From Sphingopyxis macrogoltabida (lineage in GTDB: Bacteria; Pseudomonadota; Alphaproteobacteria; Sphingomonadales; Sphingomonadaceae): 39,449 nucleotides of DNA. The notes beneath the pieces were generated by a model. It ran no database searches. It saw only the letters and a list, made by a program, of their open reading frames with translations, and was not told the origin of the DNA. The stretch is taken from NCBI GenBank assembly GCA_003241685.1, contig QFPJ01000027.1:1-39449 (forward strand). Reading direction: 5' to 3'. A program made the position numbers and the translations under genes. Position 1 is the stretch's first letter, and each line of letters starts with the position of its first letter. Shown here piece after piece: positions 8,532-16,229 of this stretch.

Positions 8532-8933
8532 CTACCCCTCGAACGCCGCCAATATAGGGCATGGCCCCCGGTCGCTGGCCTCGCAGCGGTCGGCCAGTCG
8601 GGCCAGCGCGGTGCGTGTTTCCGTCATCTGCGCGATCTTTTCGTCGAGCGCGGCGACGCGCTGGCGCGCAAGCGCGCGGACGCGGGCGCGTTCCGTGCCG
8701 CCCTCCAACGCCAGCAATTCGCCGATCTCGTCGAGGGTAAAGCCCGACGCCTGCGCCGCGCGGATGAATTTCAGGCGCCGCACATCCGCCTCGCCATAGC
8801 GGCGAATACCGCCGCCCCAGCCATCGCCACCGCTGCGCGCGGGCGTCGCGATCAGCCCGCGCCGCTGATAGTAGCGGATGGTTTCGACCCCGACGCCGCC
8901 CGCGGCGGCCAATTTTCCGATCGTAAGCTGCAT
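8532..8933 (-). CDS. MerR-family transcriptional regulator lacking the Cys82-equivalent mercury ligand
   Basis: This 133-residue regulator has a winged-helix DNA-binding domain very close to mercury MerR (GVGVETIRYYQRRGLI, then IRRYGEADVRRLKFI, then GFTLDEIGELL) and a dimerisation helix. In Tn501-type MerR, mercury is held by Cys82, Cys117 and Cys126. Here the Cys82-equivalent region reads EGGTERAR with Arg at residue 82, while Cys117 and Cys125 (near CPILAAFEG) remain. It may therefore sense another metal, a thiol or redox state. It is divergent from the glutaredoxin-MauE gene across a mer-like operator. The ATG at 8933 is chosen because the conserved domain begins there. Confidence 0.88.
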   Translation of the reverse strand: MQLTIGKLAAAGGVGVETIRYYQRRGLIATPARSGGDGWGGGIRRYGEADVRRLKFIRAAQASGFTLDEIGELLALEGGTERARVRALARQRVAALDEKIAQMTETRTALARLADRCEASDRGPCPILAAFEG

Positions 8934-8936
8934 CGC

Positions 8937-8967
8937 TTGACTCCGTACCATGGTACGGATGCGATAT
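8937..8967 (+). promoter_or_regulatory. mer-type promoter/operator between merR-like and MauE genes
   Basis: TTGACT at 8937-8942 is followed directly by the perfect 16-bp dyad CCGTACCATGGTACGG at 8943-8958. This matches the architecture of Tn501/Tn21 mer operators, where the dyad also lies immediately after the -35 in an overlong 19-bp spacer. The -10 position by analogy is 8962-8967 (CGATAT) and is weak. MerR-type activation by DNA untwisting is inferred. Confidence 0.8.
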
Positions 8968-8974
8968 GGGGTGC

Positions 8975-9703
8975 ATGACGAAACAGGCAATCCTCTATCG
9001 CATGGTCTTTCCCGACCATATCTGTCCCTATGGGCTGAAGGCGAAATATCTGCTGACGCGCAGGGGCTTCACGATCGACGACCGCTGGCTGACGACGCGC
9101 GCCGAGACCGACGCCTTCAAGGCCGAGCATGATGTGAAAACGACGCCCCAGACCTTCATCGACGGGGTGCGCATCGGCGGTTACGACGATCTGCGCCGCC
9201 ATTTCGGGCTGAAGGTCGCGGAGCCCGGCGCGACCAGCTATACCCCCGTCATCGCGCTGTTCGCGATGACGGCGCTGATGGCGCTCGCGGCGAGCCATGC
9301 GGCTTTCGGTTCGCCCTTCACGATCCGGGCGGCCGAGTGGTTCGTGTCGTTCAGCATGATCGTTCTGGCGCTGCTCAAGCTGCAGGACGTCGGCAAATTT
9401 TCGGCGATGTTCCTGAATTACGATCTGCTGGCGCGGCGCTGGGTGCCCTATGCCAGCCTCTATCCTTTTGCCGAGGGGCTGGCGGGGGTGCTGATGACAG
9501 CGCATGCCCTGCCCTGGCTGTCGATCCCCGTTGCGCTGTTCATCGGCGGCATCGGCGCGGTATCGGTGTTCAAGGCGGTCTATATCGACCGGCGCGACCT
9601 GAAATGCGCCTGCGTCGGGGGCAGCAGCAACGTGCCGCTGGGCTTCGTCTCGCTGACCGAGAATCTGGCGATGATCGCAATGGCGGTGTGGATGCTATTC
9701 TGA
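8975..9703 (+). CDS. Glutaredoxin-MauE/DoxX-type membrane fusion protein
   Basis: This 242-residue protein joins a glutaredoxin-like domain (residues 1-80) to about four hydrophobic membrane segments (about 92-240). The glutaredoxin part has a single active-site cysteine (CPYG, 17-20) and the substrate-groove features TTPQTFIDG and IGGYDDL. The membrane part resembles the MauE/DoxX redox-associated family and keeps CAC at 211-213 followed by NVPLGFVSLTEN. MauE-type proteins are thought to move reducing equivalents or help disulfide chemistry across the inner membrane. The start could be ATG 8966 or 8975; 8975 fits the expected transcription start from the mer-like promoter and would give a leaderless mRNA. 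It is probably controlled by the adjacent MerR-like protein. Confidence 0.82.
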   Translation: MTKQAILYRMVFPDHICPYGLKAKYLLTRRGFTIDDRWLTTRAETDAFKAEHDVKTTPQTFIDGVRIGGYDDLRRHFGLKVAEPGATSYTPVIALFAMTALMALAASHAAFGSPFTIRAAEWFVSFSMIVLALLKLQDVGKFSAMFLNYDLLARRWVPYASLYPFAEGLAGVLMTAHALPWLSIPVALFIGGIGAVSVFKAVYIDRRDLKCACVGGSSNVPLGFVSLTENLAMIAMAVWMLF

Positions 9704-9726
9704 CACGCCCTGCCAACAGGGCCCCT

Positions 9727-9744
9727 CTGTCATTGAAACATCAG
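9727..9744 (+). promoter_or_regulatory. Possible half Pho box upstream of phoD
   Basis: CTGTCAT at 9727-9733 matches one half of the alphaproteobacterial PHO box (CTGTCAT, 4 nt, CTGTCAT). The second half (ACATCAG) matches poorly. The position, 61 bp before an alkaline phosphatase gene, makes PhoB control plausible but unproven. Confidence 0.25.
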
Positions 9745-9793
9745 GCAGCTTGGCTATCGAAGGGTTACAAAAGAAACTTCCCGGAGTCGCTGC

Positions 9794-11359
9794 ATGCTCA
9801 ATCGCCGCCATTTCCTTGCCACCGCGACGCTCGCCGGGGTCGCCGCTCCGGCGATCGTGCGCGCGCAGGGCGTGTTTCGCGACTTCCCCTTCAGCCTGGG
9901 CGTCGCCGCGGGCGACCCGGCGAGCGACGGCTTCGTCATCTGGACGCGGCTCGCGCCCGACCCGATGGAGCGGCACGGCGGGATGCCGCTGGTCCATGTT
10001 CCGGTCGACTGGGAAGTCGCAAGCGATACGGGATTTCGCGATGTCGTGGCAAAGGGGACCGAACTGGCGCGGCCCGAACTGGCGCACAGCGTCCATGTCG
10101 AGGTCGCGGGACTGCTGCCCGACCGTCCCTATTATTACCGTTTCACCGCCGGCGGCGAACGCAGCCTGCGCGGACGCGCCCGCACCCTGCCCGCCCCCGG
10201 CGCCCGCGTCGACGCCCTGAAATTCGGGGTGGCCGGCTGCCAGCATTATGAATCGGGCTTCTATGGCGCTTATCGCCATCTCGCGCGCGAGGATCTGGCC
10301 TTTGTCTATCATTACGGCGACTTCATTTACGAATATCAGCAGGACTATCTCTACGACGACGGCCTGCCGATCCGCCCGGTGCGCCGCTATGCCCAGCGCG
10401 CCCTGATCGACGTGAATGATTTTCGGGGCGCCTATGCCCAGACGCTGCTCGACATCGACCAGCAGGCGGCGCGGTCGGCGCACGCCTTCCTGTCGAGTTT
10501 CGACGATCATGAAATCCGCAACGACTGGGTTTCGGATGTCGACAATTGGAAGCTCGGCCTGCCCGGCAACGACCCCGACGCCGCGCCGCCCGAAGTCTTC
10601 ATGCTGAAGAAACAGGCGGCGATGCAGGCGTGGTACGAACATATGCCCGTCCGCAGGGCGCTGCTGCCGCGCGGCGGCATGGTCGCGGCGCACCGCGAGT
10701 TCCGCTATGGCGACCTGATGGCGATGCAGGTGCTCGACACCCGGCAATATCGCGACGACCAGCCGTGCGGCGACGGGTTCAAGCCCGCCTGCCCCGACGT
10801 TTTCGGAAAACAGGCCCAGGTGCTGGGCCAGGCGCAGGAAGACTGGCTGAACCGCAATCTGGCCAGGGGCGGGGCGACGTGGAACGCGATCGCGCAGCAG
10901 GTGACGATGATGTCGCTCGACCGGCGGCGGCGTCCCGAAGAGAAGGACAAGATCCTCAATCTCGACAGCTGGGCGGGCTATGAAGCGCCGCGCGAGCGCA
11001 TCCTGTCGCGTTTTTCGGGCCTGAAGAATTGCGTCGTGCTGACCGGCGACGAACATCAGAATTTCTGCGGCGACCTGGTGCTGAAGGACAAGGTCGTCGG
11101 CGCCGAATTCGTCGCGACGTCGATCTCGTCCGGCGGCGACGGCAACGACAAGCGCGCGGGCACCGACGAATGGCTTGCCCTGAACCCTGAGCTCAAATTC
11201 GCCAACGACCAGCGCGGCTATGTCGTGTGCGACGTCGGGCGCGAGGCGTGGCAGACGCATTTCATGGTCGTCGACAAGGTGACGGTGCCGCTGGGCAATC
11301 TGTCGAAGCGCGCGACCGGCGTGGTCGAAAATGGCGTCGCCGGCATCCGCATGACGTGA
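9794..11359 (+). CDS. phoD: Alkaline phosphatase D (PhoD-like), Tat-exported
   Basis: This is a periplasmic phosphodiesterase/monoesterase that scavenges phosphate and typically uses Ca2+ and Fe3+. The 521-residue protein begins MLNRRHFLATATLAG, a twin-arginine signal (Arg4-Arg5), followed by the PhoD N-terminal beta domain (FSLGVAAGDPASDGFVIWTR). The metallophosphatase domain shows FGVAGCQHYESG, YHYGDFIYEY, SSFDDHEIRNDW and LTGDEHQNF, which supply the metal and active-site ligands of the family. GGAG at 9783-9786 precedes the ATG by 7 nt. It is followed immediately by a MaoC-type hydratase with no gap, so the two are probably co-transcribed. Confidence 0.93.
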   Translation: MLNRRHFLATATLAGVAAPAIVRAQGVFRDFPFSLGVAAGDPASDGFVIWTRLAPDPMERHGGMPLVHVPVDWEVASDTGFRDVVAKGTELARPELAHSVHVEVAGLLPDRPYYYRFTAGGERSLRGRARTLPAPGARVDALKFGVAGCQHYESGFYGAYRHLAREDLAFVYHYGDFIYEYQQDYLYDDGLPIRPVRRYAQRALIDVNDFRGAYAQTLLDIDQQAARSAHAFLSSFDDHEIRNDWVSDVDNWKLGLPGNDPDAAPPEVFMLKKQAAMQAWYEHMPVRRALLPRGGMVAAHREFRYGDLMAMQVLDTRQYRDDQPCGDGFKPACPDVFGKQAQVLGQAQEDWLNRNLARGGATWNAIAQQVTMMSLDRRRRPEEKDKILNLDSWAGYEAPRERILSRFSGLKNCVVLTGDEHQNFCGDLVLKDKVVGAEFVATSISSGGDGNDKRAGTDEWLALNPELKFANDQRGYVVCDVGREAWQTHFMVVDKVTVPLGNLSKRATGVVENGVAGIRMT

Positions 11360-11830
11360 ATGGAGACTGGTTTGTTCTATTATGAGGATCTGGAAGTCGG
11401 CGCGGTCCGGCAGTTCGGCAACAAGACGGTGACGCGCGAACAGGTGATCGACTTCGCCGAAAAATACGATCCGCAGCCCTTTCATCTGGACGATGCGGCG
11501 GCGGCCGACACCTATTTCGGCCGCCTGTCGGCCAGCGGCTGGCACACCGGCGCGATGACGATGCGGATGATGGTCGACGATATGAAGGACCGCCAACAGG
11601 CCGGGCTCGGTTCTCCGGGGATCGAAGACCTGCGCTGGCTGACGCCGGTCTATCCGGACGACACGCTGCGCTGCGAAAGCGAGGTGCTGGAAAAGCGCCG
11701 GTCGGCCAGCCGTCCCGAAATGGGCATTTTCAAGACGAAGATCACCGTGTTCAACCAGCATGATCAGCCGGTGATGACGATGCGCTCCGCCGCTATGATC
11801 CGCGTCCGCGACGCCAGCGGCGCCGACTGA
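11360..11830 (+). CDS. MaoC-family (R)-specific enoyl-CoA hydratase/dehydratase
   Basis: This single hot-dog MaoC-type protein is about 152-156 residues long. The hydratase signature is visible: DPQPFHLDD supplies the catalytic Asp and His, followed by YFGRLSASGWHTGAM (the conserved Gly-rich turn). The family hydrates trans-2-enoyl-CoA in the cytoplasm, often feeding PHA or fatty-acid metabolism; the actual substrate is not evident. ATG 11360 abuts the phoD TGA. An alternative start is TTG 11372, which lies 6 nt after a GGAG (11362-11365) and directly precedes the conserved FYYEDLEVG; it may be the true start. The pairing with phoD has no obvious metabolic logic. Confidence 0.85.
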   Translation: METGLFYYEDLEVGAVRQFGNKTVTREQVIDFAEKYDPQPFHLDDAAAADTYFGRLSASGWHTGAMTMRMMVDDMKDRQQAGLGSPGIEDLRWLTPVYPDDTLRCESEVLEKRRSASRPEMGIFKTKITVFNQHDQPVMTMRSAAMIRVRDASGAD

Positions 11831-11852
11831 GCCACCTCCCGGCTCCCGCCGA

Positions 11853-12401
11853 TCAGTCGCGCATCACCGCCAGGGCGCGGATCGATTGCGCTGGCGCGCC
11901 GGAAATCTGGAGCAGGTAGCGGCCCGGCGCCACGTCATATTCGACCATCTTGCGGATGCCCGAACAGGCGGGGCCATGGCCGTGCGCGACCGATTTGACG
12001 ACCGCGCCGTCGCGAACCAGGTCGATCCACGCCCCGGCATCCAGCGCGACGACCAGCCGTCCCGCCGTTTCCACGCGCACCGGCACCATGCCGCCGAATT
12101 TATGGACGTCGGGCGCGCGTTCGGGCGCCACCCAATAACGCAGGCTTTCGGCGCGGTGCAGCGACAGGCCGGTTCGCACCGGCCCCAGCACCGGCCATTC
12201 GGCCGCGCGCGCCTCGCCATAACCATAGATGGTCTTGCTCGAACTGATCCGCGCCCACCCCGACAGCGCGTCGGGCAGAACGGGATCGGCGGGACAGGCG
12301 GAGGGCTTCGGCGGCGCGGCGGTCGCCGCGGCGGGAACCGCGGCCCCGCCCGCCAGCCCGACGGCCACCGCCAGGGCATAAAATCGACGTCGCATCCCCA
12401 T
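11853..12401 (-). CDS. Secreted protein of unknown function
   Basis: The product is 182 residues, with a signal peptide (RRRFYALAVAVGLAGGAAVPAAATAA, cleavage probably near residue 30). The mature part is predicted mostly beta and contains two cysteines (SACPADP and GPACSG) that could pair. The C-terminus reads YDVAPGRYLLQISGAPAQSIRALAV, a pattern seen in small secreted beta-sandwich proteins of sphingomonads, but no function is recognised. AGGAGG (12408-12413) lies 6 nt from the ATG at 12401; the ATG at 12404 is also possible. The ribosome-binding site overlaps the stop of the upstream HxlR gene, suggesting translational coupling. Confidence 0.7.
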   Translation of the reverse strand: MGMRRRFYALAVAVGLAGGAAVPAAATAAPPKPSACPADPVLPDALSGWARISSSKTIYGYGEARAAEWPVLGPVRTGLSLHRAESLRYWVAPERAPDVHKFGGMVPVRVETAGRLVVALDAGAWIDLVRDGAVVKSVAHGHGPACSGIRKMVEYDVAPGRYLLQISGAPAQSIRALAVMRD

Positions 12402-12411
12402 CATCAACCTC

Positions 12412-12747
12412 CTATGCCGCAACCGGCCGCGCCTCGGCCCAGGTCAATATCGCATCGAGCGCCGGGCACAGCGCCTGTCCCCATTCGGTCACGCCATATT
12501 CCACCTTCGGCGGCACTTGCGCGTGCACGATCCGCCGGACGATGCCGTCGCTTTCCATCTGGCGCAACTGCTGGATCAGCATCTTTTGCGATATGGCCGG
12601 AATCGCGCGCTCCAGATCGGAAAAGCGCCGCAACTCGCCGCCGAACAGGTGGAACAGGATCACCAGCTTCCACCGCCCCTCCAGCATCCGGAACGCCGTC
12701 TCGATGCCATCGGCCGCACTCATTGCCGTATGTTCGACCTTACCCAT
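12412..12747 (-). CDS. HxlR-family winged-helix regulator
   Basis: This 111-residue single-domain HxlR regulator shows the family pattern: FRMLEGRWKLVILFHLFGGELRRFSDLERAIPAISQKMLIQQLRQMESDGIV is a helix-turn-helix, and the wing follows in VEYGVTEWGQAL. HxlR proteins respond to reactive aldehydes, quinones or disulfide stress through an N-terminal cysteine in some members. No cysteine lies near the N-terminus here; the only one is close to the C-terminus (ALCPALD). The start is set at ATG 12747; ATG 12723 is an alternative. It is divergent from a SnoaL-like gene across 85 bp, the usual HxlR-target layout, and precedes the secreted-protein gene. Confidence 0.88.
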   Translation of the reverse strand: MGKVEHTAMSAADGIETAFRMLEGRWKLVILFHLFGGELRRFSDLERAIPAISQKMLIQQLRQMESDGIVRRIVHAQVPPKVEYGVTEWGQALCPALDAILTWAEARPVAA

Positions 12748-12832
12748 GGGTGCGTCCCTTACTTTTTCGTGCGTTCTTGCGATTTTGCCAGCGTAAAACC
12801 AACTGGGCGGCATCGCAATCAAGGAGCGCGCC

Positions 12833-13159
12833 ATGACCATCACCCTGCCCCCGCCCATCGCGGCCTATTTCGCCGCCGACCGCGCCGACGCCGCGGCCGT
12901 CGCCGCCTGTTTCACCGACGATGCGATCGTGACGGACGAAGGCAAAACGCATCGCGGCCGCGCCGCGATCGCAGCCTGGAAATCGGGCACCTCCACCCAA
13001 TACAGCTATACCAGCACCCCGATCGCGATCGCCGATGCGGACGGCCGCACGGTCGTGACCTGCCACCTGGTCGGGAATTTCCCCGGCGGCGAGATCGACC
13101 TTCGCCATATTTTCGCGATCGAAGACGGCAAGATCGCCGCGCTGGAGATCACCGTCTGA
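12833..13159 (+). CDS. SnoaL/NTF2-like protein
   Basis: This 108-residue single-domain protein has the NTF2/SnoaL cone fold: an N-terminal helix (PPPIAAYFAADRADAAAVAACF), then TDDAIVTDEGKTHRGRAAIAAW, and a C-terminal beta sheet ending LRHIFAIEDGKIAALEI. The family includes small-molecule isomerases and hydrolases with a hydrophobic pocket; the substrate is unknown. AAGGAG (12821-12826) gives a strong ribosome-binding site 6 nt before the ATG. It is divergent from the HxlR regulator, which probably represses it, and ends only 3 bp before the convergent mutL stop. Confidence 0.87.
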   Translation: MTITLPPPIAAYFAADRADAAAVAACFTDDAIVTDEGKTHRGRAAIAAWKSGTSTQYSYTSTPIAIADADGRTVVTCHLVGNFPGGEIDLRHIFAIEDGKIAALEITV

Positions 13160-13162
13160 CGA

Positions 13163-14974
13163 TCATTTCCGGCCGAACAGCCGCTCGACATCGTCCATCG
13201 CCAGCTTGACCCAGGTCGGCCGGCCGTGGTTGCACTGGCCCGAGTGCGGCGTCACCTCCATCTGGCGGAGCAGCGCGTTCATTTCGGCGACGTTCAGCGT
13301 CCGCCCCGCGCGCACCGACCCGTGGCACGCCATCGTCGCGGCGACCAGTTCGAGTTTTTCGTTGAGGCCGAGCGCGGCGTCATAGCCCGCCAGATCGTCG
13401 GCGATGTCGGTGACGAGCCGGCGGCAATCGATCGCGCCCAGCATCGCGGGCGTCGCGCGCACCATCACCGCGGCGGGCCCGAAGCGTTCGAGTTCGACGC
13501 CGAGCGTCGAAAGCTGCGCCGCCGCCGCCTCCAGCCGGTCGCACGCCGGTTCGTCCAGCTCGACCACCTCGGGCAGCAGCAGCCCCTGCGACGGCACCGC
13601 CTGACCCGCCATGCCGCGGCGCAGCTGTTCGAGGACGAGCCGCTCATGCGCCGCGTGCTGGTCGACGATGACGAGGCCGTCCTCCGCCTCCGCGACGATA
13701 TAGGTTCTGGCGATCTGGCCGCGTGCGATGCCCAGCGGATGCGCCTCCGCCTCGGGCACCGGCTGCACCGCCGGTTCGGCGCGGCCGGCAAGCGGCGCGG
13801 GCGCGGCGAAAGGCACCAGGCGGTCATAGACGCGCGCGACATCCCCCGCCGCCGGAGCCCTGTCGGCGCCGAACAGATGCACCGCAGGCTCAGACGGACG
13901 GCCGAACAGAAAGCCCGTCGCGGGCGCCGGGGCGACGGGTTCCTGCTGCCACGCCGCAAGCGCCGCTTCGGCCGGACGCTGGACGCTGCGGAAGCCATGG
14001 TCGTCGAGCGCGCGGCGCAGGCCGCCGACGATCATGCCGCGCACCAGTTGCGGATCGCGAAAGCGCACCTCGGTCTTGGCCGGGTGGACGTTCACATCGA
14101 CCTCGCCGGTCGGCAGGTCCAGGAACAGCGCCACGACGGGATGCCGGTCGCGCGCGAGCAGGTCGGCATAGGCGCCGCGCAGCGCGCCGACGAGCAGCCG
14201 GTCCTTCACCGGACGGCCGTTGACGAACAGATATTGATGGTCGGCGATGCCGCGATTGTAGGTCGGCAGGCTGATGACCCCGCCCAGATGCACCTCGCCG
14301 CGATCCAGATCGACGCCGATGCTGTTCGCCGCCAGTTCGCGCTGCGTCAGCGCCGCGACGCGCGACAACCGGTCCTGCCCGCCCTGCACGTCGAGCACGC
14401 GGCGCCCGTCATGTTCGACCGTGAAGCCGATGTCGGGCCGCGCCATCGCGAGTCGGCGGACGATGTCGAGGCAGGCGGCATATTCGCTGCGCGCGCTGCG
14501 CAGGAACTTGCGCCGCGCCGGGACCCGCGCGAACAGATCCTCGACGACGACGCGCGTCCCCTTCGCCAGCGCCGCCGGACCCTCGGCGACGACGGCGCCA
14601 TTGTCGACGACCCGGCGCCAGCCGTCGCCGTCGGCGGTCCGGCTTTCCAGCGTCAAGCGCGCGACGCTGGCGATCGACGGCAGCGCTTCGCCCCGAAACC
14701 CGAGCGTGGTGACGTCCTCGATCGCGTCATCGGGCAGCTTCGACGTCGCATGACGTTCCAGCGCCAGCGCCATGTCCGACGCGGTCATGCCGCAGCCGTC
14801 GTCCTCGACCTCCAGCCGCGCGATGCCGCCTTCGGCGATTCGCACCGCGATGCGCGCCGCGCCCGCATCGATGGCGTTTTCCACAAGTTCCTTGAGCGCC
14901 GCGGCGGGCCTTTCGACCACTTCACCGGCCGCGATCCGATTTACGAGCTTTTCCGGCAGGCGGCGTATTGACAT
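13163..14974 (-). CDS. mutL: DNA mismatch repair protein MutL
   Basis: MutL couples mismatch recognition by MutS to strand incision. The 603-residue protein has the GHKL ATPase motifs: ELVENAIDAGA with catalytic Glu29, DDGCGM, and GFRGEALPSI. The C-terminal half carries DQHAAHERLVLE, which matches the DQHA(x)2E(x)4E metal-binding signature of nicking-competent MutL, and GQCNHGRPTW near the end, matching the C-x-HGRP motif. This MutL is therefore expected to be an endonuclease, unlike the E. coli protein, fitting alphaproteobacteria that lack MutH. It is divergent from mreB. Confidence 0.96.
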   Translation of the reverse strand: MSIRRLPEKLVNRIAAGEVVERPAAALKELVENAIDAGAARIAVRIAEGGIARLEVEDDGCGMTASDMALALERHATSKLPDDAIEDVTTLGFRGEALPSIASVARLTLESRTADGDGWRRVVDNGAVVAEGPAALAKGTRVVVEDLFARVPARRKFLRSARSEYAACLDIVRRLAMARPDIGFTVEHDGRRVLDVQGGQDRLSRVAALTQRELAANSIGVDLDRGEVHLGGVISLPTYNRGIADHQYLFVNGRPVKDRLLVGALRGAYADLLARDRHPVVALFLDLPTGEVDVNVHPAKTEVRFRDPQLVRGMIVGGLRRALDDHGFRSVQRPAEAALAAWQQEPVAPAPATGFLFGRPSEPAVHLFGADRAPAAGDVARVYDRLVPFAAPAPLAGRAEPAVQPVPEAEAHPLGIARGQIARTYIVAEAEDGLVIVDQHAAHERLVLEQLRRGMAGQAVPSQGLLLPEVVELDEPACDRLEAAAAQLSTLGVELERFGPAAVMVRATPAMLGAIDCRRLVTDIADDLAGYDAALGLNEKLELVAATMACHGSVRAGRTLNVAEMNALLRQMEVTPHSGQCNHGRPTWVKLAMDDVERLFGRK

Positions 14975-15163
14975 GACGCCTCTCCTAGCGCAGTCGGACG
15001 CAAATCGCGACCCACCCGCACAACCTTATCTTCCTGTCCAGCCATCCACCTCCCGGACGTGCCGGAATCCCTCCCAGATTTGGTTCTGTCCGCGGATGGA
15101 GGCGATCCTATGGCTATCACGGCTGCGCCGTCCCGGCGGGGCTGACGACAGGAAGCAGTTTAC

Positions 15164-16210
15164 ATGTCCTTCTTTTCCCGTTTTCTGAAATTCAATTCCC
15201 AAGACATGGCGATCGACCTCGGCACCGCGAACACGGTGGTTTATGTGCGCGGCAAGGGCATCGTGCTGAACGAACCGTCGGTCGTCGCGGTCGAAACGCT
15301 GAACGGGATCAAGCGGGTCAAGGCGGTCGGCGACGATGCCAAGCTGATGATGGGCAAGACCCCCGACAGCATCGAGGCGATCCGCCCCCTGCGCGACGGC
15401 GTCATCGCCGACATCGACGTCGCCGAACAGATGATCAAGCATTTCATCACCAAGGTGCACGGCGGCAAGCCCAACGCGTTCCGCAGCCCCGAAATCGTGA
15501 TCTGTGTGCCGTCGGGTTCGACCAGCGTCGAACGCCGCGCGATTCGCGACGCGGCATCGAACGCCGGGGCCAGCGAAGTGTGGCTGATCGAGGAACCGAT
15601 GGCCGCCGCGATCGGCGCCGACATGCCTGTCACCGAACCGATCGGATCGATGGTCGTCGACATCGGCGGCGGCACGACCGAAGTCGCGGTGCTCAGCTTG
15701 CGCGGCCTCGCCTATACCACGTCGGTCCGCGCGGGCGGCGACAAGATGGACGAAGCGATCGTCTCCTATGTCCGCCGCCATCATAATCTGCTGATCGGCG
15801 AAGCGACCGCCGAGCGGATCAAGAAGGATTTCGGCATCGCCCGCATCCCCGCCGACGGCACCGGCATGACGATCCACATCAAGGGCCGCGACCTCGTCAA
15901 CGGGGTGCCCAAGGAAATCTCGATCAACCAGGCGCAGATCGCCGAAGCGTTGTCCGAACCGATCGGCACGATCGTGGAAGGCGTGCGGATCGCGCTGGAA
16001 AACACCGCGCCCGAACTGGCCGCCGACATCGTCGACCAGGGCATCGTGCTGACCGGCGGCGGCGCGCTGATCGCCGAACTGGACGAACTGCTGCGCGATG
16101 CGACCGGCCTGCCCGTCACCGTCGCGGAAGACCCGCTGACCTGCGTCGCGATCGGCACCGGCCGCGCGATGGAGGACCCCGCCTTCCGCGGCGTGCTGCA
16201 GCAAGCCTGA
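15164..16210 (+). CDS. mreB: Rod shape-determining protein MreB
   Basis: MreB is the actin homologue that forms membrane-associated filaments guiding lateral-wall synthesis. The 348-residue protein starts with an amphipathic membrane-binding stretch (MSFFSRFLKFN), followed by the phosphate-1 loop IDLGTANT, CVPSGSTSVERRA, the phosphate-2 loop VVDIGGGTTEVAV, and the adenosine motif IVLTGGGALIAELD. It is the first gene of a complete mreB-mreC-mreD-mrdA-rodA operon. The 190-bp divergent region with mutL must hold its promoter. Confidence 0.97.
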   Translation: MSFFSRFLKFNSQDMAIDLGTANTVVYVRGKGIVLNEPSVVAVETLNGIKRVKAVGDDAKLMMGKTPDSIEAIRPLRDGVIADIDVAEQMIKHFITKVHGGKPNAFRSPEIVICVPSGSTSVERRAIRDAASNAGASEVWLIEEPMAAAIGADMPVTEPIGSMVVDIGGGTTEVAVLSLRGLAYTTSVRAGGDKMDEAIVSYVRRHHNLLIGEATAERIKKDFGIARIPADGTGMTIHIKGRDLVNGVPKEISINQAQIAEALSEPIGTIVEGVRIALENTAPELAADIVDQGIVLTGGGALIAELDELLRDATGLPVTVAEDPLTCVAIGTGRAMEDPAFRGVLQQA

Positions 16211-16229
16211 TCGGAGCAAGGTCCGCGCC

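Noticed and set aside
9695..11761. A 688-codon minus-strand open frame antisense to phoD and the MaoC gene
   Set aside because: The composition is that of a GC-driven shadow frame, and the plus-strand genes are clearly recognisable.
13226..14971. A 581-codon plus-strand open frame antisense to mutL
   Set aside because: It mirrors mutL exactly, is dominated by Arg/His/Ala, and has no ribosome-binding site or domain.
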